A stretch of DNA of 64,000 nucleotides from Dryococelus australis (GCA_029891345.1 CM057005.1:60963760-61027759), one strand, 5' to 3'; counted from the first letter of the stretch, positions 33,263 through 46,674 are shown. A program made the numbers and translations. The notes: generated from the letters alone by a model not told the origin.

Positions 33263-36200
33263 ATTAAATACTGTATCTCAGTTGCAGTGAAGGCTTCACG
33301 CTGGGGACTGAGCCGATAATAAACTCCTTGATGTTGTAGTTGTAGTATTTTAACAGTGTTAAGTCAGACAGCTATTTCTGATGTAGAGATCTTGAGTATA
33401 CACCTCTATCTAAGTGCATTTAAGTCACATCCCTTAGACATGACTCTAAGCAATTTGTATATTGTTATTGAAGCAATAAACGCAATATTTTTCACTTGAA
33501 CAACACTGTGTGTTAGTGATTCGTTATATTCTGAAACTAACTGACAGCCAAATCGGTTAAACGTAACAAATAGAAACGAGATTTTATACTTTGAATACTT
33601 ATTATAATACAATTAGATGTAATGGCGGAACGGTTACAAATCCGAAGTTGGCAGAAGTGGCGACTCGCGACGTGACATAACGTGTTGCTCAATGAAGCAT
33701 AATTTTCTCTTTTTGTGAAAAATTCTTAAAATTACCACGTCAAGTTTGTACACGTTGTGTTTTTTAATCTTATATAGGCGAGTTAGATGTTGTGACAGTT
33801 CTGTTTTTCCATGGCGGGACTAAATATACTGGAACGTGCGTTGTGACCACTGTGTGTAAAAAAAAAGTATTGATGCCTTTATGTTACGGTGTGCCAGCGA
33901 GTGTGTGTGAATGCAAATATTTGACGTGCGAAATTGATACGTTTTTATGACGAAATTAATTTTTGAAAGTCACGCCTATTTAATTACAACGACGTTGTGA
34001 CTTTGCCCTAGGTGTTTGAAACACTGTGTAACGTTCTTACGTTTAGGTGATTTGGATGTTAGTCACAATCACAACAAAATAATAAGCCCTGCCAGATAAA
34101 TTTAAACAAATAATGAAATAAAGCTGGAAAACAGTACTCACCAATGCATAAAAATATGATAGGAATAAAAGTTACGGGAGGATTATTTGTGTGCATGTTC
34201 ACCAATATATTTTAAGTTTGTCGCTGCTACAAACAAAAAATATAAGACACGAGTTGCGTACTTGAATTTACAGTGTTTTTTCGTTGGACTGGCTGTTCCT
34301 TCGTTTTAATATTTATTCCAACTGAGGCCGTTCTTTTAATGAACTAACCCAACACGTATCAATAACAAGAGGTTAACTGCTACAGCTCTTCCCCCCGCAG
34401 TTGTAACAGGGTTAAACACAGTCGCCTGCAAAATATTAACGTGTATTACGTGTAATGTGTTAAGTCGTGTATAACAAATATGTTAACAATGCAAAATAAT
34501 AAGCGTAAGAAACATTCTCAATACAAACGTTATTAAAAAGTCGCAAAGCTGTCATAAAATGGTATAGGCCTAAATTTTAAACATTCGTATGAAACGGTTT
34601 TTGAAATATGACAGAATTCTTTGAACAACTGAAAACGGTAAACAAATCATTTTACAGTTAAAACGTGGAAGTCACATGGCAATGTTTATGTTCACATGGA
34701 GCGGAAGGATACATAATCGGTAACCAAAAGTAGAACTTCAGCATGGCTTCAGAAAAGTGTGAAGTAACCGTAATTGGCGTACAGTTCTTTATCAAGACTA
34801 CACTACTTAGTCTTCATCTATATTTGTGCAGGTATGTATTTTAACCACTCTTTCAACAAACCGATGAAACTTGGCGTATTGAACAGACTGGAGACATTTT
34901 CAAGCATAATGATTGAATAATGGCTAATCTAAAATTATAACTGAGTTCTAGTTTAAATTTTACATAATACTATAGTAAATATGATATTTCTGTTCCTTTT
35001 TCATGTGGGTCGTACCAATACAATATATTAGAATCTGATGAAAAAATTACACCTCAAACTTTAACATTCACGTAGACAAATTTACTCTTTTTTTACTGGT
35101 ACTTGGATAAATGATAATGAATTTTAGAAACAATCGTTCCTTATGGCGGCATATTTTTCCTCCTATGCTCTTTAATTTTAAAACGTAACACTCACCAATG
35201 TGTAGGGAAGTTTAAGAAGTCAGTTATCTTTTCTTGCGTGTTTATTTCTATACATGGAAAAAAAAAAAAAAAACAAATATTCAGGTGGAATTAACGCATA
35301 TGCAATGGGCAGTCTTTACAGTAAGTTCTTTCGTTGCCTTTTCTTCTAAATTTATGAAAACTTAAAAATAGTTTTGTTACCCATGCCGACCAGATAATTC
35401 ACTACTCAATTATTTAACAAGCTAGGATTGAAACATTTATCCATTTATACTATAACGATGATCCGTGGAAGGCTAGTCTGTTAACAGTTAACATTAATTA
35501 CTGACTAATGTTCAATCTAATTGACAAAACAGAATGTAATGATAATTACAGTATATATATATGTAGTATGTTTTGTCAATTAGATTGAACATTAGTCAGT
35601 AAATATATATATATATATATATATGGCAGAAAACTCAAGCCTAATGCCCAAAGAACTGTTCACATAATATTTTACTCTGTATTTAAAACCAAACCGACAT
35701 CCATGTTAGGAAACATTGAGGTGTAGAGTAAATTTTGATGTTTAACTAACTAAACGCCAATGCATAGGACGAAAAAAGAAGTTAAGTGCACAGCTACGTC
35801 CATGTCATAAATAAATGTGTCGGATAGTGTTCGTTAAATATTTTGTGATAATTTTTTTTCAGCTTGCTGATATTGTTACCTATTATTTTTCTAACTGTAC
35901 CCACCTTATAGTTGCAGACAATTCAAGGTGGCTTACATAACAAAAAACTGAGGCTATTCCTAAACCTTAAAACGGCATATGTAACTACACCTCTTCTTTA
36001 ATTCTGAAAAAAAAAAGACCTCTGGCAGTATGATCTGAAATCACAGCCATGTATGCTGTGGAGATTGGTAGGCCTCTTCTACTTTTTTACTAATACCGCA
36101 GAAGGCAAGTCGCTTTTCCTCCAATACCTTGTATTTTTGTAATGACACCTCTGTTATGAAGTTTTCAAATATCTCGGGTTTCGTGAAGATGATTTCGAAT

Positions 36201-38854
36201 GAACTTAGAATTTCAATAATATCCTAAATAATTTCCTGTTTATAAAGACGTAATATATTCAGTTTTATGTGATTCGAAATTACAACCAAATTGGTCAAAT
36301 GCTATACCTAATACCTGCGATAGAATAATCTCTTCAAGGTCAACATTTATGGAGGAGTTGCTCTTAATTGCGATAGGTATGGATGGGGCAAACATACGTA
36401 TAAAGCCGTTATGAAATGTCTTCAGGCATTAACTATTTCCCGCAGTATTTCGTCCAAGTGTTAGATTTTCATTAACTGAAGTATTTAGACTGAGAAACGG
36501 TGATAATTTGGAAAACTTTTATAGTGAACTCAAAGTATATCTAATAGTTTGTAGCCATCTGAACATTTATTTTGTATCAAGAAGTGATTATGCAACGTAA
36601 AACTTCTGAAATGGGGATAGTGTTCACTATACATCGGGAATGTATATCTTTATTTTTAGTACAAGGTAAACATTTTACATTTTAATATCTGCACGCAATT
36701 GCGAAAATGCATTTCGCTGTCTAACAAACAACTCTCTTCAAAGCGCTCGCCATATCAGGCGTTGAGTGCATCTAAAAACTGATGGCAGCCCTCATTATTT
36801 TTTTTTTTCGTTTGTTTTTCAATATCCTCGCTCGCCCGACACAAAGAGCTCTTTCGTTTCGAGACCTTTCGCTGCTTTTAAAATCGCTGAGCTCAAAATG
36901 TACAGCACGCGCATTATTTTTACAAGAAGAGATGAACAATTATTTTGGACGACCCCATCTGCACAATATTTTCCAACGTAAAGGTTTAAGCTCAACTAAT
37001 TTACAAAAATTCTGTTTTTTGTATAAGTTTAAGACCTTTACCGTTCTGCTACAAATTTGAAATTAAGCCGAAAATTTGCGTAAAAATGGTAATATTCACT
37101 ATATTAAAAGATTTAAACTCATGAAAGGAAGAACTACTTGAAATAATTTTAATTTGATTGAAAATTTATGAAGAAAAATCTTACGCAAGAATTTGGAATA
37201 TGAAAGCCATTAATTTTATTATACATAAATATCAGTTTTCTGTATTTTGTTTTGCATTTTTGCCAACATTAATGAGGCAAAAATACTGGAACTTCAATAT
37301 TAGTAAATTAAATTTATGTAACATGTAGAGTATATTAATAACTAAAATTTTATAATAAGGCGAGCTGGAAAGAAGAGAAAGTTAAAATTAAAACGATCTC
37401 TTTAAATTAAATATGACACCAAAATACTTTCATCTCCCCCAACCCTAAAAAAAAAACTACAGCGAACAAAACTATCAAACTCACACTGTTCAAGTAGGCC
37501 TAACTAGAATTTCTAAAAAAAATATAGAAACATTCGTTTTCCTAATGAATGTGTTTCTATATGGTTTGTCAGAGAAAGATATATCATATTTTATTGTCAT
37601 TATCGAAAGTGCTATGAACCGAACAAGAACAACTGGACGAGTGGATTTCATCGGAAAAAAAGATAAAAAAAAAAAAAAAAAAACTCTCAACAACTCTCGC
37701 CAAAGCAGATTGTAATTGACGGCGTATTCGCATGATAAGTTTGTACGATCGGTAGTGACACCCGTGTACAGCAGAATACGTAGATAATCAGAGAAAAAAT
37801 ATTGCGTCCACCGCATTCTCTATGCGTCGGGATTACCCGACTCTGATCTGACGAGGATTATATTTGAAACGTAGCAAGTCAGTTCCCGTAACCTTCCCCC
37901 CCCCCCCCCCAAAAAGCGCTTATTATCCTGTGCTTTCCGTAGCGTAGACATACCCGCTACCTATCTGTAATATACGTTACCTCGTTTCTGCGATACTGTA
38001 TACCATATATTCGGGCTCTGTTAATTGGCATTTTTGCTTTATCCCGAAAACCATCCAATTAAAGTAGAATGGGCATGAAGGCAAAGGGAATCTGGCTGGG
38101 AAACGGAGAATGAAGTGCTAGACAGTGTACTTCTGAATCTATGTACTGTAGTAAGTCATTGGAATCATCATCTGTCGGCTGATCTTGCTCGGATGCTATT
38201 CGCATGCGTGTCTGCGGATGAGTGACAATTGTTTGAATTTTGCATATTATATATTTGTTTGCTGTGACATCAAATTGTAGTCTGGTACAAGACTGAAAAC
38301 GTTGAGAAATTGCTTTATTAAAAAAGAAATAAAATACAAAAATAACAGGAATTTAAAATGAATACCTCTTTTCGTACAAATATCAAAATTGAGCAAAATC
38401 AATACAGCTCAAAATTATTGTCCATGTCATCAGAATATCACGAGAATATTTTCCCGGTAATTTGGCCTGCTGTTCACCCGTATTTCAAATGTAACTTTTA
38501 AGATAACATTTGAAGTCAACACAGCCAAACGTTAAATCATTATAGCAGAAACATTTTAACTGAAATTCAGCTTCTTGTTAAAATAACTTTTTGGAACTTA
38601 TACGAATCAATATTTTAAGTTGATTGTCTGATATTTAATCACAAAAAAAAAAAAAAAAAAGAAACACGAAAGCAGATTATTTAATTATTTGGTATTTTCA
38701 TGAAGTGATTATTGATGGGGTGTCACGAAAATATGAAATTTCCTCAAAATTGATATTTAAAAATAGCTGTTGAACGATTTTTGAGCGAGTGAGACACATA
38801 CTCGATGAAGCGCAATGGTAAATGATGTCTGGTGTATCTCTTGCGATTCTACCT
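33263..38854. other. Long AT-rich unique stretch
   Basis: No gene is recognised. Items seen are a 33 bp perfect inverted repeat (35498-35602), a possible eroded family A end at 34665-34770 (GCGGAAGGATACATAAT), A-runs at about 35260-35275, 37667-37683 and 38642-38660, and a C-run near 37898-37911. Open frames reach about 108 codons (37490-37816, minus) but run through homopolymers. Confidence 0.45.
35498..35602. repeat. Perfect 33 bp inverted repeat, 39 bp loop
   Basis: The arm at 35498-35530 (TTACTGACTAATGTTCAATC onward) is exactly reverse-complementary to 35570-35602. The loop contains a short TA run. A TA run also follows the right arm. No target duplication is obvious. Confidence 0.95.
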
Positions 38855-39087
38855 CTATAGGCTTTCACGGTGAAGTGAGCACTTTGGAAAGCCCTCTCAT
38901 TTGGAATAATATTTGATTTTAGTCTTAGACACAAGCCTCCGAGCGCGGCTGATTATGTACACTGTGTTTTATTACTTGCTGTACATGGCAATATTTATTT
39001 CAAAAGGTGGTTAAAGTATAAGAAATAGCTAAAAGGAAAAAGTAACTAGGGCCTCAAAAGTGCTCACTCTATCGTGAACAGCCTATA
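38855..39087. mobile_element. Family A MITE, short form
   Basis: The ends CTATAGGCTTTCACGGTG and ATCGTGAACAGCCTATA are inverted repeats, with inner continuation AAGTGAGCACTTTGGAAAG against CTCAAAAGTGCTCACTCT. The interior GCCCTCTCATTTGGAATAAT and AATAGCTAAAAGGAAAAAG match the 28664 copy. Confidence 0.85.
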
Positions 39088-39956
39088 TGTGTCACGATAA
39101 ATGGACGGGTGCGCATGTGTTTTCGTTGAGAAGAGTACAACTATGACAATTTAAACGGTGACTCGAGCGTTTATTAGCAGTGTAACGATTTTTCTCTTTG
39201 CGAGTACAAATATATTACCCTGATAATCTTGGCTCTGGTGCGGCTATGCAAATTATGCTTGGGATACGTATGCTATTCTGGGTTGGAAGTAAACATACGA
39301 AGGAATTTTACAAACAAGTAGGCTTACTTCATTACTTGGTGACAAATACGCAGTAGAATATGCTTTCTTCTAAACGACTTAAATTGAGAGTCACGCGTTT
39401 TAAGTTACATCGATCACAAATTTCAAAAAGGTAAATTTAAACATAAATTTCAGTTTCCTATTGTTTTGATGCCTTCATTAAACAACTTGCAGTCGTATAC
39501 CGAGGTAGGATCTCCCGAAAGCTACGACATTTCAAGAAAAAGAACAATATATATGTGAATAATTTTGATGTCTTCTTAAGGACCCTACGTCGATCGCTTT
39601 ACAGTATAAATCTTATGAATGTCGAAGTGATACCAGGGTGTTGGAATATCACATTATTTTAGAAAGTCCGGATATAGAATCATTAGAGCCCATTATCATA
39701 ATTCATATATCCTTGTATTGTATTTCAGGCACATCATTTCAATAAGACAGATTCTAGCTATGCTGAGGGATACGGAATAGGAATATCTAAATGGCGTAAT
39801 GTATTAAAAAACCATTACTTATTAACTTAAAGTGTGTGCTAGTTTTGTAGATAAATACACTCAGTAGCTATTAGTAGTTTTGGAGAAAAATGCGTGTCTA
39901 AACAGGTTACAGGTATTTCGCATTGATTTTAGGCAGGTGCTTTAATTCTATGCTCA
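39088..39956. other. Unique AT-rich DNA
   Basis: Nothing recognised on either strand. Confidence 0.5.
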
Positions 39957-41124
39957 CCCTGAGAAAAAGGTTTTTTTTTAAAAATGAAACAAAGGTTTTT
40001 TTTTTTCGGAGAAAATTGAATTGGTTTGGAAAGGGCTTATTAACGTTCTCCAGTGTTATGCCTGAAGGCTTATTAAGGGACGGCTTATAAACTAACTTAT
40101 GTGACCTAACATAAACTAAGGCTAGTGCCTTACCTGAGATTCGAGCCCCGAACAACCCCCCAACCCCCGGCCCAGCTTCCGCGGACTTGCAGTGCACCAA
40201 CCGATTGCACCATGGGATGTCATATTTTGGAGCAAAAAATATTTATTTGTATAGGGGCGATTGGATATTTTGTTGCTGAAACAGAATTATTTGTATATTG
40301 TCTTATTTTGTTTATCTAAACGTGTAAGATTTGTTTAGTGAAACTAAATATTTGCATGGCTGCATGAATATTAGAGTTTCGGAAATGGTTAAAAAAAAAA
40401 AAAGAGAGAGAGAAAGAAAGAAAGACCGAAATTCTAACAAGAAACGTTTACGAACGAGCGCTATGTATTTAAACCGTCGTCAAGTTATGACTATCACGAA
40501 AGTAGATATGTTATTCTTTTTCGTATATTATCTAATGTATGCCAATGAAATGAAATATTTTTGAAATTTATAGTTTTTACTGTTTGAGTTTTAACTGAAA
40601 TTGCTTCAATTTGATTGTCTGTGCCATTATAAAGCATCAACAAACGCACTATAAAACACTTTGGTTATCCTAATTGTAACATAAATTATAAACAAGGTCT
40701 AGAGCTGCACATTCCAAAGAAGTCAATCAAATGGTCTGATTATCCTTCGGCAAAACAAATAAATGCTGGAGCTTGACCAAACTGATTTTACTGTTGTCAC
40801 AGCTAACCAAATACTTATTCACTCCAAACGAAATGTACATTTGACTATACCATGTTAATTATAATGTTTGCAGCATCCCAACCAATCATTTGGACGTACT
40901 TGTAAAACGGCTGTGTGTACCAAAACATGTAGATGATACCGGAACAACCAAATATGTATTTGTTCGGCTCAACAGATTATTTTTAAATGGTTTATTTGGT
41001 TCAAAGTAACACGTGCAGATATTTGGAGAGCCGATTAGTTGAGCGAACAAAATATTGCTTAGCGTAAACAAACTCTTGTCAAATAAATTAGTTTGGTGTC
41101 TGAAACAAAATATCTCTCTCGGTG
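39957..41124 (-). mobile_element. CACTGAG-type TIR element, diverged copy with nested SINE
   Basis: The left end CCCTGAGAAAAAGGTTTT resembles CATTGAGAAAAAGGTTTT of the 48767 copy. Motifs such as TTTGTATAGGGGCGATTGG, ATATTTTGTTGCTGAAAC and GTAAGATTTGTTTAGTGAAA follow, and the right end is CAAAATATCTCTCTCGGTG. It is the most diverged of the three copies. Extra sequence at about 39985-40225 with a tRNA-like head looks like a SINE inserted near the left end. A purine-rich microsatellite lies at 40390-40427. Confidence 0.5.
39985..40225 (-). mobile_element. Possible tRNA-headed SINE nested in a TIR element
   Basis: On the minus strand a head near 40210 reads GGTGCAATCGGTTGGTGCAC and later GGGGCTCGAATCTCAGG, A- and B-box-like with an enlarged spacing due to a G-rich insert. 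About 150 bases of body follow and end in A-rich runs near 39990-40010. The flanking CACTGAG sequence is interrupted at this point. The family differs from the 59562 SINE. Confidence 0.4.
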
Positions 41125-43496
41125 CTGGAAAGTTCTCTAGTTTCCATCATTATCAGTTTTTTACGTGCCCTAAGTTGATAATAATATACGTAATAGTTTC
41201 CACAACATTCAGTGCTTTCGTGATTTCATTTTATACTCATCCACGATGTAGTAGATTTAACTTAACACTAAGCAATGTTTTTTTTCTTAAATATATTCAC
41301 TGCGATTAACTTTCTTTAATTTGATACTAAAGTACGATCTGTTTTCACAGTATTGAGTGATCTATCGGGGGTAAAGTGGTGCGTGAAACTGCGATAAACC
41401 CGTATTCGCATTAAACTGAGCGCGATAACGAAACAACTGTTTATTTTATTTGCGCTGGCACATATACGCATATACAGTTACAAGTTTGTGACGTTACGTA
41501 TCGACCTTCGTTAACGTAAAGATTATCTGTCACTTTCATTCCGATGCCTTAAAATACGTGGAGACAGTGCAACCATACAAGCACCTTAAAAACGTTACGG
41601 AAAAAACGTGGAAGGAATATGCAATAGTTAAGGTATATTTATTTATCTCGTGCCTCCCGTTTGTAGAATACTGCAAGAGAATTATTTCCCAATCGTGGTT
41701 TGTGGTGTCAGCTGGTGCGAGAGAACTTTTGTTAAGACTAATAGCAGAGATAAAAACTGAGATCTTCTAAGTCACGAACTTTTCCCCCGCCGTGTTTCAA
41801 GTTCCGCGAAGGTGGCATCTGGTTTTTATTTTTATTCGGTTCAACAGTACATTTGTCTGTCGACCGCCTGCGCCTTTTCGAGAAACGAAAAATTGCTGCA
41901 ACTTTGGGTTGTTCGAGAGCGCGAAGAAATAAAAGGAAGTGATATTTCCCACGAGTACCTCTCAGGATTTGTTCTGAGAACTTAGTATTTTTATTTGTCA
42001 GCACGGAAGTCACTCAAGAAAGTTTTTTTTTTCCCCCAGCATCCTATGTATAGTAGAGAAGAGACAACCTGCGAGATGCATGTGTATGAACGGTACTAGT
42101 AACCATTTGTGTATCATTTTTTGTTGCGTTAAAGTCCCGCGATCGGAGTGAAAACATTAACATAAATAAATATTAGTTTACGGGTATTTGGGAGCGAATA
42201 CAGACTAACCAATAGACAATTCTAAACACAGATTTTCCGTAATATTTGTGAGCAAATATTTGGCAAAGGCGATACATTCCTCTTTCCAAAGGCACCGCGT
42301 ATTTGTACATGTTTCTCACAGGCTCTAGATACGATTCGCTTGTGGAACGTACAGGGGCGAATTGTTCTTTATACAAGTGTATACTCAGAAGTATTCTAAA
42401 ATATTGCCTGTAGCTGAAGTATGCCAATAGCGTTTCGGTTTACGTGAGTTAACGATAATGGAAAATGCTAAAATAAAACACGTTCCCAGGTTTTGTATGT
42501 TGCGCTGAGGAGTGCCCATTCAGTTCCCTCAAATTCACAGATTTTTTATTTTCAATGCTTATTATATTTCATTTCTTTGCTCATTCCCTCTAAAATACTT
42601 CTGTTCTTTGATATTTTCAACAACTATCCTAATCTGGAGGACGTGCATATTTAGTCGATTGAACCGCATTTCAAAGGTGTTTAGAGTATGTTGATATTGC
42701 ACTGATGCAAATAAAAGTGGTTTGTTAAGAAATAAGAATAAATTGAAAATGTTCTTAACTGTTTACAGAATGAAAGAAACAACAGACTATTTATTTGACT
42801 AGCCATTGTAATTGACAAATACTTAGTTTACCGAAACGGCAGAATCAACTTCCTGTAAAAGTTGCTAATGAACCTCTTTAAGTTTATTCACAGAACACAA
42901 GCTACACTTTTTGCAGTGGCAGAATCTCTCTTTAGTTTTCAAACATATGAAGTTTAGATTAATACATGAGCGTGGCGTATGCTAACAATAATAATTACTA
43001 CAATTATTGTCACGAGTATTCCTACTAGAGATGAAGAATTAAAAACATGTCGGCTATGGTCGCATTTTGCGGTATGTTATACCTATAATTTTGCTCGTAA
43101 AGCATTATGACGACTTCATAAAAGAAAATGATCGATTCTTAGTACAAACGTCTTGCTTCGCGTAGTTATTTAGCTTAACCTCGTTTCTTTCGGCACGAAA
43201 ATGAAATCGTTATCTTTCAAATACACGTTACTTTTTTTAAAAATTTAATATTTTTCATAAAATGTTACTCACATTTTAATATAATTTTAAAATTGCTAAT
43301 GAATTGGTAATGTTTTAAAAATCGCAAAAAATGAATTTGCGTATTTTTCTGCTTTTATATTTTAAAATTTTACAAAGTAGCAGTTTAGGACCCAGTGCTC
43401 CGATTTGTAAACTAGAAGTGGACTTTTATCGTTTTCTCTTTAAATGTATAAACCATTATTTGAAACCCACTAATTAGTTAAAGTGTAATAATCGTT
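41125..43496. other. Unique AT-rich DNA
   Basis: Open frames of up to about 91 codons show no recognised domain. No repeat ends, tandem repeats or RNA genes are seen. Confidence 0.5.
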
Positions 43497-44556
43497 CACT
43501 TTAAATTCGAATCAGTGGGAAATCACTGATTCACAGAGAAATTCAACTACTATAATCAATGAAAATGGCTCCACTTAGAATCAGTAGAAAACCACTAATT
43601 GTTTCAGTGAAAAATTTCACTGATTGAATTAGTGACGTGAAACGATTGCACTGAGTGAGTAGATCTCAGCTGATTGCAGGGGCGAATTAAATATTGCTTT
43701 ATTGAATGTAGACAAATAATTACATTAAATAAACGTATTTACAATAATTTAGTATTTATATTGTGCAATTTACCGTAATTTAAAAATGTAAAATAATTTA
43801 GTAGTTGGCTAGGATTGAACTCGGGTACCCTTCACCTATAGACCATTTGAGCTACCACTCCAAGTTGAAACTGGTAGAGGAAAATATATGTCTTATAGTA
43901 TCGCTACGAAATCGTGTAGTTTGAAATTCTTTGCTCATACTTTTCGTTTTTGGTTTGATTAGTACCGTTAGGATTGATAAAACGAATAGTACATATGAGT
44001 GTACGCTCTTCGCCGCATTAAATGCAGTTTAAACCTTCAAATAGAGTGCTCTGACGACTACATGCAAACCAAATTAAAGACGTAATCACGAAATGAAAGA
44101 CGTAAAAACGGAATGAAAGTCTGTGTGTTCATATTACCTCGTAAAATGGCGTTTTGAAAGACGAAACACATTTTATAAAGTATTTAGTATTTGTTTTATT
44201 AGTTTATTCGTTGTTATAGTACTTCACTTGATACACGTCGTTTAATGGCCATTTCTAAACGATGTTTGACGGCAATTTTTACACGCTGTTTCACTGATAC
44301 ATCAGTCAAAAATAGTTAGACGGAGCAAGTTGCTCAGATGTTTCACTGGTCAACCAGTCAAAAAATAAACCACTGAGAAAACAGTGGAAAAAATGACTGA
44401 CGGATCAGTGGGAAATGTCACTGAATCAATCAGTGAAGGAAATATGGCATTTTTTCACTGGCTCATCAGTTAAATTCACTGAAGTGACTGTTGTATTAGT
44501 CAGATACGTTTGACTGATTGCAACAGTGTTATTCTCACTGATTCAGATTTAGAGTG
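43497..44556. mobile_element. ATCAGTG-rich TIR element (1,060 bp)
   Basis: The left end CACTTTAAATTCGAATCAGTGG and the right end CTGATTCAGATTTAGAGTG form an inverted repeat of about 25 bp. Both subterminal regions carry many copies of the heptamer ATCAGTG or CACTGAT and close variants (for example at 43511, 43524, 43572, 43583, 44400, 44428, 44515, 44537). Such motif clusters are typical binding sites for a transposase. No coding frame. A degraded tRNA-like sequence lies at 43797-43868. Confidence 0.7.
43797..43868 (-). pseudogene. Degraded tRNA-like sequence in the ATCAGTG element
   Basis: On the minus strand GGTAGCTCAAATGG is a good A box and GAGTTCAATCCTAGCC a good B box with T arm. The distance between them is about 12 bases shorter than in a tRNA, so the anticodon arm appears damaged. 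No A-rich SINE tail follows; AT-rich DNA leads on to the ATCAGTG motifs. Confidence 0.45.
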
Positions 44557-44674
44557 TTATCTGTTCAAATATATTTCCTACACGCCTTTGTAAGTCGAAT
44601 CCATTGAATGAACAGTGAGGGCAAACTTACACGTTCGAAGTGATCAACGCATGTATTATGTTGTACATTATAAT

Positions 44675-44928
44675 GGGGTGCGGTGGTGTAGTGGTTAGGC
44701 TACTTATATTCCACCTAGGCAGGCCAGGCGGGGTCGCTCCTGGATTTTCGCATGTGGCAATCGTGCCGGACGATGGTCGGCGGGTTTTCTCGCGTATCTC
44801 CCGTTTCCCCGCCCCCTTGGATTTCAGCTCTGTTACATATTCACCTCTTTTCACCCTCGTCGGGTCTCAAAACCTCGATGTTACGAGCCGCCCAAATCTC
44901 TCCACTTCACTTACACTTTACATTATAT
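44675..44928 (+). mobile_element. tRNA-headed SINE
   Basis: The head GGGGTGCGGTGGTGTAGTGG is followed by a body with GGATTTTCGCATGTGGCAA, GTGCCGGACGATGGTCGG, CGGGTTTTCTCGCGTATC, CACCCTCGTCGGGTCTC and CCGCCCAAATCTCTCCACTT, the same order as in the 59562-59830 copy on the other strand. The B box is eroded. Immediately downstream lies a family A MITE. Confidence 0.8.
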
Positions 44929-44932
44929 TGTA

Positions 44933-45271
44933 TGTTGTTCACGGGTAATTGCCTACACTGAGTGGCATGCACCCTGTAAAGTTGGCAACGACGGGACGGA
45001 GCGAAATTAGTCCCACGTTTTAACGTCGAATTAAAGTGCTAAGTAAACATTAACGAATACTGATTTTTTTTTGTTTTACTTTTTGTGTTTTTTTTATTTA
45101 TCCAAGCGTACGAATAAACAAGTGTGTAAATTATACACTTTTTTATTAAGTTCACAGCTGAGCTTGACCGATACATGAGTAAAGTGATCACGCATATGTA
45201 AATTCTAATTCTACATATTGCGGAAGAATACAAAACACGCATTGTACTCCGTTTGTCGTGAACAATCTATA
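44933..45271 (+). mobile_element. Family A MITE, long form, diverged
   Basis: The left end GTTCACGGGTAATTGCC and the right end TGTCGTGAACAATCTATA are eroded family A ends. The interior keeps AACGACGGGACGGAGCGAAA, TTTAACGTCGAATTAAAGTG, TTGACCGATACATGAGTAAA and TTGCGGAAGAATACAAAAC. It is about 80 bp shorter than the other long copies. Confidence 0.65.
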
Positions 45272-45548
45272 CTCGTTTAGTTTTGTAGGACATTACGTTC
45301 CCTACTTGATGATAACTACACTTAATAATAGTCTTCTGTGTTTATCATTGCATGTTCGTGACAATAATACATATAAAAGCTTCTTAACTGAAATGCGCAT
45401 GCAAAATCACAGGGTCCAAATTATTTTATCTACTGCGAAGCGAATTTAGTTAAAGATGTGGACGTAACAAAAATTTCGTGAACGACGGGGCGCTTTGTAA
45501 GTAATGCAATTTTTTTTTTCTTTTATGAATAATAATCTATACTAATAT

Positions 45549-46631
45549 CCCAAGTAGCAAAATATAGTTGGCCCACAAGTGCAGATCTGATTGCGAACAA
45601 GCAGCCCACATGCTGCATCCACAGGCGTTCAAGAAGCGGAATGCACTCGCAGATTCATATGTCACACATGATGAATGATGGCTGTGGTATGATGTGTTTA
45701 CGCGTGGGCCACATACGGATATTTAACTGTCAGCAGATTTCTGGCAATCCAAGAGCTGCCCATAAGTCTACCACAAGCGGGCCACTTAATATTTTACAAT
45801 TAGTAAATTTCTTTGGATAAATCTGGAATTGAACTCACAAATCTTTCGTCTACAACCATGTATTCATTCAACTACTCTACCATGTATTAATATACGGCCT
45901 TTTAAGTAAATCTGGATACTTATTTCACATACATAATACATTATTAGCTTTGCTATACAGACAATGTTAGCATCACGAGTCAACACTGGGATTTATATGT
46001 TTTGTTTAAAAGATTAGTATTTTAGTTTCGGACTACTTTCAGGTAGAATCTAAAATGCAAAATAATGAATTTTTTTGCGTGTTATGTATTGCAGGTTTCT
46101 GGTATAAAAACTATTTTTACTATTACTAGCAATGCCACGTGATAATTTTACTTCATATATCCATGAAATAAAAAAAATCAATTGAATACGCATATGCTGT
46201 TTGCTACTGCACAACGACATATAGTCGGTATGCCATAAGTGGAACATAAGCTTGCTGATCATGTTTCCTCAGTAATAAGGAGCAGTTGGTATTCCACAAA
46301 AGGCTGTAAGTATGCTGCTATTATGTCCCCAGCAGTGAACAACAGTTGGCATGCCGTAAATGGCCCATAAACATGCGGCTAATATTTTTCAAACAGTGAG
46401 TAGCAGTTAGCATTTCCTTTATCAACTTCTTGTGGGGCGTCTGTTGAAATCTAACAATCGTCGTGAGAGCATTGGTGCACATTACGAATATCTGTAAAAT
46501 AGGTACTGTCACTTTTGTTTATATGACCTGATTGTTAACCATATAAGAAATGCTAACAGTCATAAATGCAAACGTTGTCACCACTGGCAACAGTCGGCCA
46601 ACTGTTAACTTCTTGTTGCTTGCTACTTGGG
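45549..46631. mobile_element. CCCAAGTAGC-ended TIR element with a tRNA-like core
   Basis: The left end CCCAAGTAGCAA and the right end TTGCTTGCTACTTGGG are inverted repeats, with AT on both outer sides. The right part has three imperfect 60 bp repeats with (T/C)GGTATGCCATAAGTGG-like cores (about 46211-46395). The left part repeats GTGGGCC / GGCCCAC motifs. A tRNA-like sequence lies between them at 45815-45886. There is no transposase frame. It is inserted in the Helitron at its TA-rich start. Confidence 0.75.
45815..45886 (-). pseudogene. tRNA-Tyr(GTA)-like sequence inside a TIR element
   Basis: On the minus strand GGTAGAGTAGTTGAATGA stands at the D-arm position and GTGAGTTCAATTCC at the T arm. 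Position 8 (45879) and position 54 (45833) are exactly 46 bases apart, as in a standard tRNA. The anticodon loop position reads TTGTAGA, that is U33-GUA-G37, as in tRNA-Tyr. Acceptor and T stems pair poorly, so function as a tRNA is unlikely. No SINE tail follows. Confidence 0.55.
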
Positions 46632-46674
46632 ATTATAGAGATAATGTAAGATATGTAACGGCTAATCTAGGGAA

